A stretch of DNA of 64,000 nt, taken from positions 846,501 to 910,500 of the forward strand of contig CALZFC010000007.1 of NCBI GenBank assembly GCA_945643635.1, written 5' to 3'. Source of the DNA: Allodiplogaster sudhausi. Its lineage: Eukaryota > Nematoda > Chromadorea > Rhabditida > Diplogasteridae. The notes below the pieces were generated by a model. That model was not told where the DNA came from and made no database searches. It worked only from the letters and a program-made list of their open reading frames with translations. The position numbers and the translations under genes were made by a program. This document shows, one piece after another, positions 20,507 through 32,800 of the stretch. Numbering within the stretch: the first letter of the stretch is position 1; each line of letters opens with the position of its first letter.

Positions 20507-21997
20507 TTATTTCGGTGCGAAGTAGGCCGAGGTGCATCCGGGAGCGCCGCCTCCGCCGGCGCTGCCGGCAGCGAAGTAGGCGGACTGGCCGGGGATCGCC
20601 TTGGCTCCGCCGCCGCCGCCACCTCCGCTCGCGCCGCCGCCGCCCACGCCGAAGTAGGCAGACTGGGCGCCGCCGCCACCGCCTCAAGGAGAAGAGATGA
20701 CAAGAATGGAGGCGAAGAGTATTGGATTACGCACCACCGCCGACGCCGAAGTAGGCCGAGGTCGCGCCGCCGCCAGAGGGAGCAGGCGGGAGAGGAGCAG
20801 CTCCGCCAAAGCTGGCTGCGCCGCCGACAGCCGTCATCGTCGAGGCTCCCTTGGGAGCGCCGCCGACTGCGGTCATGGTCGAAGCACCGCCACCAAGGGG
20901 AGCACCGCCAACGGCCGTCATAGTGGAGGCTGCAAAGATTACATGTTTATTACCTTCAATACAAAGAGTGAAACAAAACGAAATGCCCGTCACCTCCGCC
21001 GCCAAGAGGGGCACCGCCCACTGCTGTCATGGTGGAAGCTCCGCCTCCCATGGGGGCTCCGCCCACTGCCGTCATGGTGGAAGCTCCGCCTCCCATGGGG
21101 GCTCCGCCCACTGCCGTCATGGTGGAAGCTCCGCCTCCCATGGGGGCTCCGCCCACTGCCGTCATCGTGGAAGCTCCGCCTCCCATGGGGGCTCCGCCCA
21201 CTGCAGTCATCGTGGAAGCCCCGCGTCCAATGGGAGCTCCGCCCACGGCCGTCATCGTAGAAGCTCCGCCTCCCATTGGAGCTCCGCCCACCGCGGTCAT
21301 CGTCGATGCTGAAACACCATTTTTATAACATTTGGTAATCGGTTTCTGTTTTTTTTTTTACCTCCGCTGCCCATGGGTGCTCCGCCCACAGCCGTCATGG
21401 TGGAAGCTCCGCCTCCCATGGGGGCTCCGCCCACTGCCGTCATCGTGGAAGCTCCGCCTCCCATGGGGGGTCCGCCCACTGCCGTCATGGTGGAAGCTCC
21501 GCCTCCCATGGGGGCTCCGCACACAGCCGTCATGGTGGAAGTGCCGCGTCCAATGTTAGCTCCGCCCACGGCCGTCATCGTAGAAGCTCCGCCTCCCATG
21601 GGCGCACCGCCCAACGCCGTCATCGTAGAGGCACCGCCGACAGGGAGAGAGGCCGGAGCAGGTGCGCCGCCGACAGCGGGCGTCCCGCCAACCGCGAAGT
21701 ACGCAGACTGCGCGCCGCCGCCGCCGCCACCGCCAACACCGAAGTAGCACGAGGCTCCTGTGATAATAGATGTCTTTTTTAACTATGCAGTTTTTTTTAA
21801 TATGTTTAATGCCATAATTTGGCTAACACATAAGGATTGGACCATTGGAATATCAGTTAATACGAACCAGGGGCTGCGCCGCCGCCACCAGCGAATCCGC
21901 CAGCCGGCTTGTTCCCTCCAGCAACCGGGGTGGGCGAGAAGTAGGCCGAGGCCTGGCCGCCGCCGCCTGCGCCTGCGCCAAAGTAGACAGAAGACAT
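20507..21997 (-). CDS. SSQ-like sperm-specific Ala/Gly repeat protein
   Basis: Five exons on the minus strand: 21,997-21,868; 21,757-21,362; 21,308-20,994; 20,929-20,735; 20,682-20,507. All have GT..AG introns in consistent phase, giving about 404 residues. The N-terminus is MSSVYFGAGAGGGG. The ends contain several SAYFGVGGG-type units. The centre is about 16 tandem copies of an 11-residue unit, ASTMTAVGGAP plus MGGG, with variants IGRG, LGGG and KGAS. This composition and the TMTAVGG unit match what I recall of the C. elegans sperm-specific family class Q (SSQ), whose biochemical role is unknown to me. There is no signal peptide or membrane segment. The underlying ~33-45-bp DNA repeat should make the locus prone to copy-number change. 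Confidence 0.72.
20994..21640. repeat. coding minisatellite of the SSQ-like gene
   Basis: A 45-bp unit (GCTCCGCCTCCCATGGGGGC on the plus strand, plus CACTGCCGTCATGGTGGAA) repeats nearly perfectly, interrupted by one intron at 21,309-21,361. Several neighbouring units are identical, which implies recent homogenisation or slippage. Confidence 0.9.
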
Positions 21998-21999
21998 CT

Positions 22000-23620
22000 T
22001 CAGCGAAGTGTGGAGGAAGCGAATGAGAATCGGGAACGCGAATGCGGGAATTCCTTTTTTTCAGCTCTTTTATAGGACCCAGCCAACACTTTTTTTGCAT
22101 TTTTTAAACAAAAAGAACTAAAAGGGCAAAACTACAGTAAATTTTCTCAAGAATCACAACACTTCTCACGTTTCATAAGAATATCCAACACGCCATAATT
22201 AATGCTTTTTTGATTACTTAAATTTATTAAGCAAAGCTGACGTGGCCAAATAGAGAAGAGAAATGAATAAGTTATTATTGCAAAATATGTAATAAAATAT
22301 GTTGATGAGTGAGTACTTTCATATATTACATATTCTAAATTTCACATAAAAAGAAGTATGCCGAATCTGAATGAAATTACTACGCGAATTTAAACTGATG
22401 TTGATTTGAAGATATGCAAAGAATTAAATGTGCAAATGCACGGAGGAGCACTTCAGAACAAAAAAATTATCAATGTAATTTTTTATATTTTATATGAGAT
22501 AATAATTGTTGGTTCCTAATGATAGAGGAAATCCTCGGCTGTTTTGCCCAGTCGGAGGAGTTCGAACGCCTCGAGATGCGGCAAAAGATGAGCGAGAAGC
22601 AACCCTTGTTTCCACTGCTTTCCGGGGGAATCAGAAGGAATCTTCTTTCTTCGCGCTCTCCGTGTGAATATAAATGCCGTCTATTTGCTACCGGCCCGAG
22701 GAAAGACAGCACTTTGTTCCATTCGATTGCGGTTAAACAAGACAACTCCCAAAGTTTCCTTGTTCGTTGCTGATCTGTGGTTAATATTGTCTGGAAGAGA
22801 ACCAATTGGAAAATAAAAATGAGACAGTTCCGCACTGTAGTTTATTTTGCTGAATTTTCATCTGTCAAATGTTTATTTTGATCTTCGGGAGCACCCTTTA
22901 AAGAAAATTTGTTTGATCAAGCGACTTTAAATTCGAGTAGCAAGGAAACTAAACTTCTTCCAGCGATTCTAACCTTGAAATAAAAACCAGTTTACAACAT
23001 AAAATAATGTACAGAGGAATCTAGTTTATCATCTTTTAAAAAGTTTCGTCGGTTAGCTAACACAGTATCTATCCATCACAGAAAACTTAACTTCTTGAGT
23101 CTTTTTCTCTCTACCTCTCTTCTCTTCTCTCGAATATCAAGCGTGGCTTGTCGATTCGCACCTAGCTATCACCTTTTTCCTGCAAGAATGAAGGTGTGCA
23201 TGGGCAGAAAATATGCAAGGGGCGATGACGTCACTCCTTAAATTCTACCGTACAGCGAAAGATAAGTGTGATTTGTCTCCTCGGGCTCCTTTCTGGATGC
23301 ATTCATACTTTGCCTAGCGATATTTCTAGTTGGGCCCGATAATATTAGCAAAAAATACAGCAATGTCGTAATCTCTTTTAAATGCATGTGAAAAAAGTTT
23401 CAAATACTACTTGATAGGCGCACGGAGAACGGAAAGGGCAAGTATAAACAGTGGAAAAGCCGGCATTCATCATAAGCAGCCAATCCAACAGTAAATCCGT
23501 ATTCAGTGTCATGGGCAAATTGCATTGACTGCACTTGACGAGTGCACATTTTCCACATTCAGAACATAAAAGGACGGCCGACAGCGAAATCGGCCTGGTT
23601 AGTAAATGACGATAAAAATC
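22000..23620. other. intergenic stretch without supported genes
   Basis: ORFs of 84 and 121 codons at 22.47-22.83 kb overlap on opposite strands and have no domain or splice support. A palindrome TGACGTCA (CRE-like) lies at about 23,227-23,234. No neighbouring gene start makes its use obvious. Confidence 0.4.
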
Positions 23621-24059
23621 TCAACTCCTTCGACTTGCACGTGTAAAATTTTCGGTTCCATTCCTAGCGCCTTTCATCTCCGTCCAAGTTCGTTGTACCG
23701 CTTCTGGGTTCTGCAACTTTAGAAATTGTGCCAAAAGTAAATGTATAAATTCATGTTGCCATGTGATAATGGAATACGTGGAACGATGGAATGAGAGTGC
23801 CTTGCAGTCCGAGCTGACTACGGTAACTGCGCGCGCGAGAGCCGAGTCAATCGGATTCTCCGGCCCGAGATGCTCTTGGATGCGGCCAGTTCTCACTTCA
23901 ACCAGCCGCACGCCACGAGAGACTGCGGCCATCCCAGTGATCAGCGCATCGTCCGGCTAGGAAACAGCAGGATATCTTTGTAGAAACGTTATATTATCTT
24001 TTCTCTCTTGTCAACCTCTCTCATATCTCTTTCCTCTCTCTCTCTCTCATATCTCTTTC

Positions 24060-24100
<41 letters not shown>

Positions 24101-25820
24101 GTTAAAGCTTAAGCTCCTCACGAGCGTCATGGAATAGTCAGCAGTGCCATTGCTCGCCAGTTGCGCCGCTTCTCTGGTCATGAGAAAGAAAGTTCCCGAG
24201 CAGTAGCGGGGATAGAACTCGGGGGCGTACACGTCGGGCGAGACGTACCTGGCATGTTCAGATGGTAATCGCTCTCTGCAGAAGCGCTCAGAGTACTTCA
24301 ACTACATTCTATAGAAACTTTACGTGCTCAATCGTAAGAGATCGCCAAATGTTTGCTTCATTTTTTTACTAAATAAAAAAATGAAGTAAACTGCCCACAT
24401 ACCATCTATCCGTTTCGTTCCTGTAAACTCGACTGTTGTTGGTTGTCAGGCAGTAGATGCAAGGAGCCCCTTGCGCCTCCAGCCACGCGGCTTCCGTCGC
24501 AAGCAGACGGTCCACGTGGATCACCGTGTCCTGCAGTGCGAGAGAGAGAAGGAGATAGAGAGAGAGAGAAAGTAAGAGTGGTAAGCAGAGAGATATCATG
24601 TGAAATAATGAAACAGCGGGAGTCAGAGAGGAACAAGGATTATTCCAAGCGATAGAAGAGCGCCAACGTCGTCTGTTTTAACTATGAGATCTGCCGTGCA
24701 TAGCTCGGTGCTGACGTGCAGAACAGCTACCGACTACAATAATGCATTTGATTCGTTTAGTATTTATTACAACAAGATTTAGGTATGTATGTATGTACAT
24801 AAAATTAGCAAAAGAATTTTCATGATGTGTAAATAGCGAACTAAAGAAAGCAGTCCGAACATGATGATTGTATAGAAGGACTAGCCTTATAGAGTGTGTT
24901 CAGATAGACATCCTCAGTGTCGATGGCAACGATGTCTCCGAACTGCTCCGACTCGTCCAGCACATTCATATACTCATGTTTGTTGTAGCCAACGACGAAG
25001 AAGACCTTTGCGTCGCCATTCTGAGATTTTAAGAAAACTTTACAAATAAATGTCCGCTTCATACTAAAAAGGCTTCAAAAGCTATAATTTGCTTGCACGT
25101 TGATGTTTCATTATTTAATTATTGTGGCAATCAATAAATGTACCTGAATCGCTTGGGACTCGTTTTTAGAAGCCCACGTATTGCGCATAACTTTGCGTGT
25201 CTGAAAGGGAAAAACAATGGAATAACAATTGAAACAATAAAATTTCGAGAAGAAGAGGATTCACTCGGTTAGATGGAAAGCAATTTTCTTCGTCCTCAAT
25301 GAAATGAAGGGTTTTTCTGCTTATTGCTAGATGGCTGTGACCTCAAAGTGGTTGTGCGTGGAGAGAACGAGAATGAGGAGACGCGTGTGACAGTCTCCAG
25401 GGATGCCGCGCGGCAGATGCTCGTAGCGGAAGGACAACGTCTGGTTCAGGAAGGGCTGGTGGACGTAGAGGGGAGGAGCCGTTGTAAGAGGCGATGGAGG
25501 ATCGGGATTGAGTCGAGAGCTGCGGCCGTTCGCAGAATCTCCAGAGAACACCTTCATTGTGCAACCTTATTAATCAACTGGCCTGCATTATTTAATTAAT
25601 ACTGATATGTCTTTTTAACATAAGAAAATATCCAGAAATTATGAGTTATTCTTCTGCATAAGATGAGAAAAATAGTAAAATGAAAATAAGTGCTCACTAT
25701 TTCCGTTTCGATTTCCTTGGGCCACGTGAGCGCGAGGGCAACGCGTATAACAGTTGCACCGATGACAAGCAACGCAAGACGATGGCAGAAGAACGTCAGA
25801 AGCGGAGCCGCTCGCGCCAT
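23621..25820 (-). CDS. GT31-family beta-1,3-glycosyltransferase, type II membrane protein
   Basis: Exon 1 (25,820-25,698) starts MARAAPLLTF and contains a signal-anchor helix (LALLVIGATVIRVALAL), placing the enzyme in the Golgi. Exon 2 (from about 25,557) ends in a beta-strand run (RLLILVLSTH). Exon 3 (about 25,201-25,145) has RKVMRNTWASK, the family's R..IR.TW motif. The next exon has DAKVFFVVG and GDIVAIDTEDVYLNTLYK. The donor-binding DDD motif is rebuilt across an intron: one exon ends VKTDD and the next (from 24,531) begins DTVIHVD. The exon at 24,253-24,113 has FYPRYCSGTFFL, matching the YP.YCSG motif. The last exon ends at 23,621. The GT31 assignment rests on these ordered motifs. The acceptor sugar cannot be inferred. 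The splice after LNTLYK is uncertain, because the donor there is not canonical. Confidence 0.75.
24001..24101. repeat. CT tract just inside a GT31 intron
   Basis: About 40 CT units in two blocks. On the sense (minus) strand it is a GA tract immediately 3' of a 5' splice site. Confidence 0.9.
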
Positions 25821-25984
25821 CTTTCAGATCTTCAAGCTAAAAGCATCATTAATCCCCCTGCAAATACGATTATTACTCAATCTCGCACCATAAATAAATC
25901 ATTCAATAAGCGAGCGGTTTCGCAGAGTGACAAAAATAAGGCGAAGACTGAAGAGAATGCATAAATATTTTTAATGCATTTAAT

Positions 25985-26400
25985 TTCCACTGCCGGCAGA
26001 TTTCGCGGCGCGAGCAAATGTTACAATATGCACACTAGAAAGGAAAAAAAGACAACAAGACGGGGAGAGGAAATCATGGAATAGAGAGGGGGAGAGATGG
26101 AGAAAAAGAAAAGGAGAGATCAAAACTCGGTCGACAAGAAATAGCTCCAGTTTTGGCGTGGGGAGAGAGTGCGACAGGAAGAAGCAGACAGGGATGCGAT
26201 TGCTATCGCGTGAGATTCCTTCGAACCATCCGAATTATTCAACAGCAGAAATAAAGCTAGCCGCAAGTTTGAGTTTGGGCTTGGAATAAAAAATAAGAAT
26301 ATTTTGCCCCCAAAAGATATACATATGTCAAATGTTTGAATTTCCTCATAGGTATTTAAGTGTTAATGAACAAATAAGTGGTTAGAGAAATAGAAAAAAG
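25985..26400. other. purine-rich intergenic stretch
   Basis: A GGAGAGA-rich tract (26,060-26,130) and AT-rich DNA. A possible short final exon of the minus-strand gene model at 26.4-27.3 kb could end here, but no frame is compelling. Confidence 0.35.
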
Positions 26401-26409
26401 GACACCGAC

Positions 26410-27330
26410 CGAAGATGGCCGAGATCCGCATCGAAAGGAGACCGGCCAACCGTGCTGCGATGGCTATCGCTTGCGTGGGCAAGCCATCCCGCTGCAATGC
26501 ACACCTCAAGTTCATTCCCATTTTCTAGAAGCTAAATGAAAGAGTGCACTTTTCAAGAAGTGTGCACAAAAGTGAAAGGATAAACGTTGACCGAGTGTAA
26601 GTACATATGAATTATGTACATATTTATGAACTTAAGATCACTTCATGAGATACAGGGCAAGTTCAAGATTGAAAATGTAAATAAACCTTTCGATAAACAG
26701 TTATTGGAAGAGAATCCATAGCAACGCTCCGGTTGGCGGCGTTGAAAGCTGTCGCGTCGTAGAGGAAACAAGTAATTGCCGCGATAACTCTTGGGATCGC
26801 GCAGACTGTGAGAGGATACGAAGGGGCTGAAATCTTCAAGTTCACGCCTCAGGATTACTTAAACAAAAAGATAATCTTGACAGAACATTGCTCTTTAGTC
26901 GAAACGGAAGTCTGATGCTAAAGATGCTATCGAAAATCGAAAATTGAAAAATCTAAAAGACGCTCTGGAAGGGTGGCAATCACTCGGAGGCATTTCCATT
27001 TTTATAGACATTTTTTTTTCCAAAGCTGTCAAACGAGAAGGGGCAGGAGGCTGGAAAAGTCAGAGGCTTAGTTATTGCATCAGAATATGCACGCACACTT
27101 TTCAGGCTCTTTTTGAAGCTCTAGCAGAGTTTTGTAAAAATTATTTGTGATCTTAAATAAAATTCTGACTTAAAAAATCCTAAATGAAGTAAGAAAATAT
27201 CCCTATTTCTAACGAGGCCGAGTAGTAGACGAGTTGCCGCAATGAAAACGCAAGACAGCATCATCAAGAAAATCAGGTTGAGCGACTTGAGGGTGCCGCG
27301 CTCTTTAGTTTACTGTCCATGAGAAGCTTT
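26410..27330 (-). CDS. partial gene model, possibly a second glycosyltransferase (C1GALT-like)
   Basis: Three minus-strand exon candidates. The first (about 27,318-27,228) encodes a basic start and a hydrophobic anchor (SLNLIFLMMLSCVFIAAT), suggesting a type II membrane protein. The second (about 26,820-26,693, after atttcag) and third (about 26,518-26,413, after ttctag) join in phase to read ...RCYGFSSNNCLSK and ELEVCIAAGWLAHASDS. The string E.E.C followed by ASDS....GR..F faintly recalls the ED...C...AGDSRD..GR..F block of core-1 beta3-galactosyltransferases. Another frame set through the same exons is also open, the first exon does not phase cleanly to the second, and no DDD motif is seen. 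It may be a gene relic. Confidence 0.27.
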
Positions 27331-28140
27331 TCCTTTTCCTCTGGCACTCTTGGTAAATCTGCGAAAATGTGCCAATAGAGGTAAAAGATGAGAGTAACTT
27401 CGAGGATCTAAAATGCTAGGAACAGACACTCTTTCAATCAATGCAAGAAGAGCAGCGCTCCTTGGTAGGAAGACGGCGGGATGAACGGAGGTCAGCGAAA
27501 AATCTCACAGGCAGATTGTCTTCTCTCTCGTTAATGATGTTCAGCTATAAATTCGCGTCTCAATCTTAGTCGGCAGTTAACGAAAACGCTTATTAGCCTA
27601 TTTCATTTCTTTGCGATCCTCAGAGGTGAATTCGTCAATCGCTTGTGAAAAATGTAATAGATGCTTATTCTACACGTTGACTATTGGTGTCAGTTCCATA
27701 ATGCTATATGAATACTGAATTTTATTTTTTTAAGGCAATACGATGTCTTACCTTCCTACAACACTGCGTACCTTGGCCATTAGCGTGGATTAGTCAAGCC
27801 TTAAAATTCATATTTGTATCTCTTGTGCTAACTGCTCACCAGAGAGGATCTCACAATGCAAATCTTCCACTTGCTCAACCTGCCAAAGTGGAAATGGAGG
27901 TGCCTTGCTTCTGCTGTGGTGAGAGGCTTAAAAGATGTAGAGAGTTTTCTATCGCGCCTTCCGAAGCAGTTTACATTAGAAAGGAATGATCGTGATCTGC
28001 GTCCCGCTTGCTGCGTGGGTCTTTTAAACTTCCACATCCCCAGTCTGCAGTGTACGCTTTTCCATGTCTGCAATCTCATTTCCATTTAGGGAAGGCTAGT
28101 GAATGCACTTCGCGGTCCAGAGGTTCAGAAGACCTTATCT

Positions 28141-28178
<38 letters not shown>

Positions 28179-28291
28179 TATCTATGACCTTCAAATTCTT
28201 TCTCTCTACCCTGCTCTTGCACTCCCTCTCTCACACAAACATCCTAGTTCCAAACGAACAGTTAAATCAAAATAAATGGATGTATTTACAG
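27331..28291. other. intergenic stretch with (CT)n at its end
   Basis: No supported exon. A (CT)n tract at 28,143-28,176 lies just left of the truncated kinase remnant. Confidence 0.45.
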
Positions 28292-28947
28292 GTGCGCAAC
28301 GGCTACCGAATGGTCTTCAACGATGTGCCCGGGCTCAGCAAAGAGTTCGACTCGTCAGCGTACGAACGGGATATGAAAAATAATTAAAAAAAAAGGAAAG
28401 GTGTATTTTTGCAGACCAGGATGTGGGGAGAATCGCCGAATTTGCGCGGAACAATGGGCGAGGTCGCGGAGAAATGCGACGGAATCTGCATGAAGCAGTC
28501 GAATCTGAGAAGAAACCGTTGCCGGAGCCGATGCCAACACCAACACACGCTATGTCAGCGATTTCGCGGCAAAGATGCTGAAATATATTGTTTTCCTTAA
28601 AGTAACAGTACAAAATGGAAGTACAGTAATCTAATGTGATTTCAATTTTTCTTGGTAGCTGAAGCACGTTCCCGTCAAGAAGAGGACGCGCGCGTCCACC
28701 GACTCGACGATGCAAGTGTCCAGGGTGGACACCGCCCGATTCACTTCCAAGATGGGCGACGACCCCATAGCATCCAAAATGGCATGATACTTTTCTCTTT
28801 CGAAATCGCTTTTACAAAATGCAGGAAACAGTGGCCAAAGTGCCTAAGCCGCCGGCCGTTCGGAAAACGGCGAATCGCGAGAAAGAGAAGATTTCAAAGG
28901 GAGCGAAGACGAAGGGGAAGCCGAAAACGTCGGTGATGGTGAAGTAG
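28292..28947 (+). pseudogene. 3' remnant of a tandem SH2-kinase paralogue
   Basis: Four segments match the last exons of the kinase gene at 29,834-32,940. The first (from 28,292, after tttacag) reads VRNGYRMVFNDVPGLSKEF, one residue off the intact copy. It then lacks 4 nt (GAGTTCGACTCG versus GAGTTCGATCGACTCG), which shifts the frame. The second (from about 28,415) has TRMWGESPNLRGTMGEV. The third has a Lys/Arg-rich segment, and the last (from about 28,825) ends KPKTSVMVK with TAG at 28,945-28,947. Nothing upstream resembles the SH2 domain or the kinase N-lobe. Flanking DNA at about 29,076-29,140 also resembles 33,649-33,716, so the duplication included 3' flank. It is a dead, truncated duplicate. 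Confidence 0.8.
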
Positions 28948-28949
28948 GA

Positions 28950-29833
28950 GAAGGCCAAAGAGGACAAGAGAGGAGGAGGAGGACAAAAGTTATAAAAAAA
29001 TTTACTAAACAAGAATTTTCATTGTTGAAAGTAAAATGCAATGATGTATCAGAAGAAATTAACTTTAAAAAAGTTTATTCAAATAATCTCCGCCTATTTG
29101 GAAACTTCAAAATTGGCGTTTTAAGGGCAGAGACGAGAATGAGTGCAGACATCTACTACATACAAACAAACATAGACTGAGTTCGGGTCCTGAAAGAAAT
29201 AGATCGTACAGACCAAATCGATAGGTCTTGTACTCAGCACGCCGTGCGGTGAAAGAAGACCCCTAGAGTGCAAATTAGGGTACACGGAGCATAGGGTCCA
29301 CTACGGTACCCTGGGGGTTGACTTTTAGGTAATCCAGGGAAAGCCAATACTAATTGTAAGTGCACAAGCCGAACGCCAAACAGCGTCAGTGGCTCGAATG
29401 GTCGCACTGAAGCCAATTTTATATTATTTTCACGAACTTATTCGAAATATTCAAAATTCAGAATTTTGAAGAAGAAATAATTCCTTTCTACACTTGAAAC
29501 ATTTGATTAGCTAAGAACATCAAGTGCCATAGTACAATTAGGCGAAGAAAAAGGAAAAGTGGTAGGACTCGCGGGATGGGCGCTCATTCATACAATCGAA
29601 GCCGCTGGCAGTCGGTCTGCTCTCCTGTCTCTCTCCCGCTCTCTGCTTCTTCAGAGGACTCTCCACTCTCTAGTTCGTCATATATTAACTATAAATATTT
29701 CAACAAAGCAAATAGCTTCGTTTTTTTTCAAAAAGGATGATTTCAAATGAAACGATTAAAGGAGTTGTTTTCATGCCACAGTCTAAACATAAAGTAAAAA
29801 ATTAATAAAAGAATGGAAAAGCTAAATCGTTAG
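28950..29833. other. intergenic stretch
   Basis: Contains the duplicated 3' flank of the kinase remnant. A stretch at 29,230-29,420 is open on the minus strand for 60 codons but has no recognisable features. No gene called. Confidence 0.4.
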
Positions 29834-32800
29834 ATGGCTGGCCGCCTTGCGGATCCGTCATTGACGAACGCGCTATACTTTCACGGGCTGCTCATCCGCG
29901 ATGAGGCCAAAGTGAGGAAACCACCGAAATGCAATCCATGAACAACTGTAAATGGAGCATAATAATTATACGCACCGATACCTATCGTAAATCCTTTGCT
30001 GTCGTAAACAAGAAGCGTGACCTAATCAACATTCACATACTTTATCACTCCTCACGTTTTAGAAACAGGTACAGTAACACAGTCGAATCCAACCCTATGA
30101 CTATGTCACAATGCGATGCTAAGGATGTTACTAGAAGTTCAAATCTACAGTACTACAAGAGACAGTTTTTCCTTAGGCTAAAGAGGGCGACTTCCTCGTC
30201 CGCACGTCAGAACCCGCCGAGCCGTCGAAGCGCGAGCACATCATCTCCGTGCATCACAATGGCGAAGTTCGAAAGATGGCGGGAAATTCAAATAATTGTT
30301 AAATGGCTGTTTTCAGCCGCGCCACTTTGTGATCGTCATGAAAGATGGCAAGTTCTCCGTTGACGTTGGCCACGAGTTCGCGAGCGTGACCGAATTGGTT
30401 GACCACTACGTCCAGAACAAGGCTTCCATTACCAGCGTCAGAAGCATCCTGCTTTATATATTGATATTGTATCGATACAATATGGATTATATTAAATATC
30501 AAATATCTACAAGCACTTGAATGTTCAGGTTCCTCCCGCCGACACTTTCCTTCTCAAACCCATCGGCAACGCCGATTGGGAGCTCGATCACGATTCGATT
30601 GAGCTGAAGAGAAAGCTGGGCCAAGGCGCGTTTGGAGAAGTGAGTGGAAAGGATCATGAAGTCTTGGACACTTGCTCTTACAGTGGTTGCAGGGATGACG
30701 AAATAAGAACAAGCATAAATGCGGACTTTCTTGCAGGTGCACATGGGCGAGATGCGAACCAAGTCTGGCAAAAAGGTGAAATCATCTTTCTAATTTATTT
30801 ATAAATTTTTAGTTACTTGATACTAATATTTTTCTTTTCAGGTATTCGTCGCGGTTAAGCTGGCCAAACTCGCCAACCTCACGACGGAGCAGATCAGGGA
30901 ATTTATGCGAGAGGTCAAAAGCCACTTTAAAAACGGCCCTTGCTAAATACTGCAATATTGACATATAGAAATTTTTTGAAATTTTTTTTATTTGTTCCCT
31001 TCGTTTCAGGCGCGCATTATGCGCATCATCCAGCACGAGAACATTGTGAAGATGTACGGCGTGGCCGTCAAGCAAGAGCCCCTTATGATCACAATGGAGC
31101 TGGTCGGTCAGGGGGAGCGGGGAAATTGTGGGTAGGGGACAATTGAAAGTAGCAGACAATTGGAAGGAAATTGTATGAAACAGTTAGAACAATTCAAAGA
31201 GAGGAAACAGGACCATGAGGTGGAGAGCGTGCGACACGAGTTTATGAATAGTATTGCAGGCTAACCACGGCTCCCTCGATACCTACCTCCGACTCAACAA
31301 GGTGACCGTCGAGAACAAGATGGATATGATCCGCCAGGTTGGACGTGGAATTGAGCCCTGAACATTTGGGTTGTTGTTGCGGTAGATTAACCAATGAGCC
31401 ATGCCATGACGCGTCGTTCCTATTCAGGCTGCACGCGGGCTCGCCTACGTGCACATGATGAACCACATTCACCGCGACGTCGCCCTTCGGAATATTCTCT
31501 ACCATGAATCGACGGTACAAAGAATTTCACTATTCTAAATGTTTTCTATTAATTTTGAAATGTTCTTAGGTTGAAAGGAGCGAAAAGGTAACGAAAATTG
31601 CCATTTCAGGTGAAGCTCAGCGATTTCGGCCTCACGAGAGTCGGCGATAAGTACAAAATGGTCGCGAACAGGAAGGTTAGCTTTTACAGTTAAAAGAAAT
31701 AATAATTTGAGAGCACAGCTTGCTATATCAGATGCCAATTCGGTGGCTATCGCCCGAGACTCTGACCACCATGATCTTCACACGCAAGTCGGATGTCTTC
31801 AGCTTCGGCAAGGCCATTTTCCTCCTTACAATACCCGATGCCCAATTAATAATCCCATTTACAGTAGACTACTAATCCTGCCGCCCACCCTGATTCAGGC
31901 ATCTTGTGCTGGGAGCTGCTCCACAACGGCGCGCAGCCCTACCCGAATATGAGCGTCGGCGAAGTTGCGACCAAAGTGAGTCTATTTCTTCTTGGTTTAG
32001 AAGATGTTTTTAATAATCAATTGAATTGAAAAAATAAATGAAAATATTTTCAGGTCCGTGACGGCTACCGAATGGTCTTTAACGATGTGCCCGGGCTCAG
32101 CAAAGAGTTCGATCGACTCGTCAGCGTACGAACGGGATATGAAAAATAATTAAAAAAGGAAAGGTGTATTTTTGCAGACCAGGATGTGGGCCGGATCGCC
32201 AAATTTGCGCGCAACAATGGGCGAGATTGCGGGAATCTGCGACGGAATCTGCATGAAGCAGTCGAAGCTGGGGTCTGTGGAAAACGGAGCTGAAACCGAG
32301 ACCGGAACCGGCACCGGCACCGGAACGGGCACCGAAACCGACACTGTGCCAGACAACCATAGCCCAGACGTCAGTGAGTTCTGTCAGTGAGTTCTCTGAT
32401 AAGAAATAAATATTTCTTCATGTAAACATTAACTGCTAAAAAAATTTATTTCAAACTAAGGAGTAATTATTAAAGTAAGATTATTGGCTCACTTTCCAAA
32501 GAATATTTTTTTTATTAAATCGAATATTAAATTGTCTTCCTTTAAGTTACCGTACAAAATAGAAGTACAGTTATCTAAATTAATATCTAATCTTTTGTAG
32601 CTGAAGCTCGTTCCCCTGGCGAAGGCGCCCAAGGAGGCCCCCGCCCGGATCACTTCGAAGATGGTCGCCGACCCCAAGGCATGCAAGAAGGTATCATGTT
32701 CTTTTCGTTCTTTTTTCAAGGCATCACAAATTGAACTATCTTCACGATATACATAGGCTCGTATTGGCTGCTGGAAGCATTTAGAAATCGACTTTACAAA

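Noticed and set aside
20396..21328. Plus-strand ORFs up to 187 codons, rich in Arg/Ser or Pro
   Set aside because: They are antisense shadows of the SSQ-like gene; only the minus strand gives consistent splicing and a clean repeat.
23227..23234. CRE-like palindrome TGACGTCA
   Set aside because: An 8-bp palindrome can occur by chance, and no gene start lies close enough to give it context.
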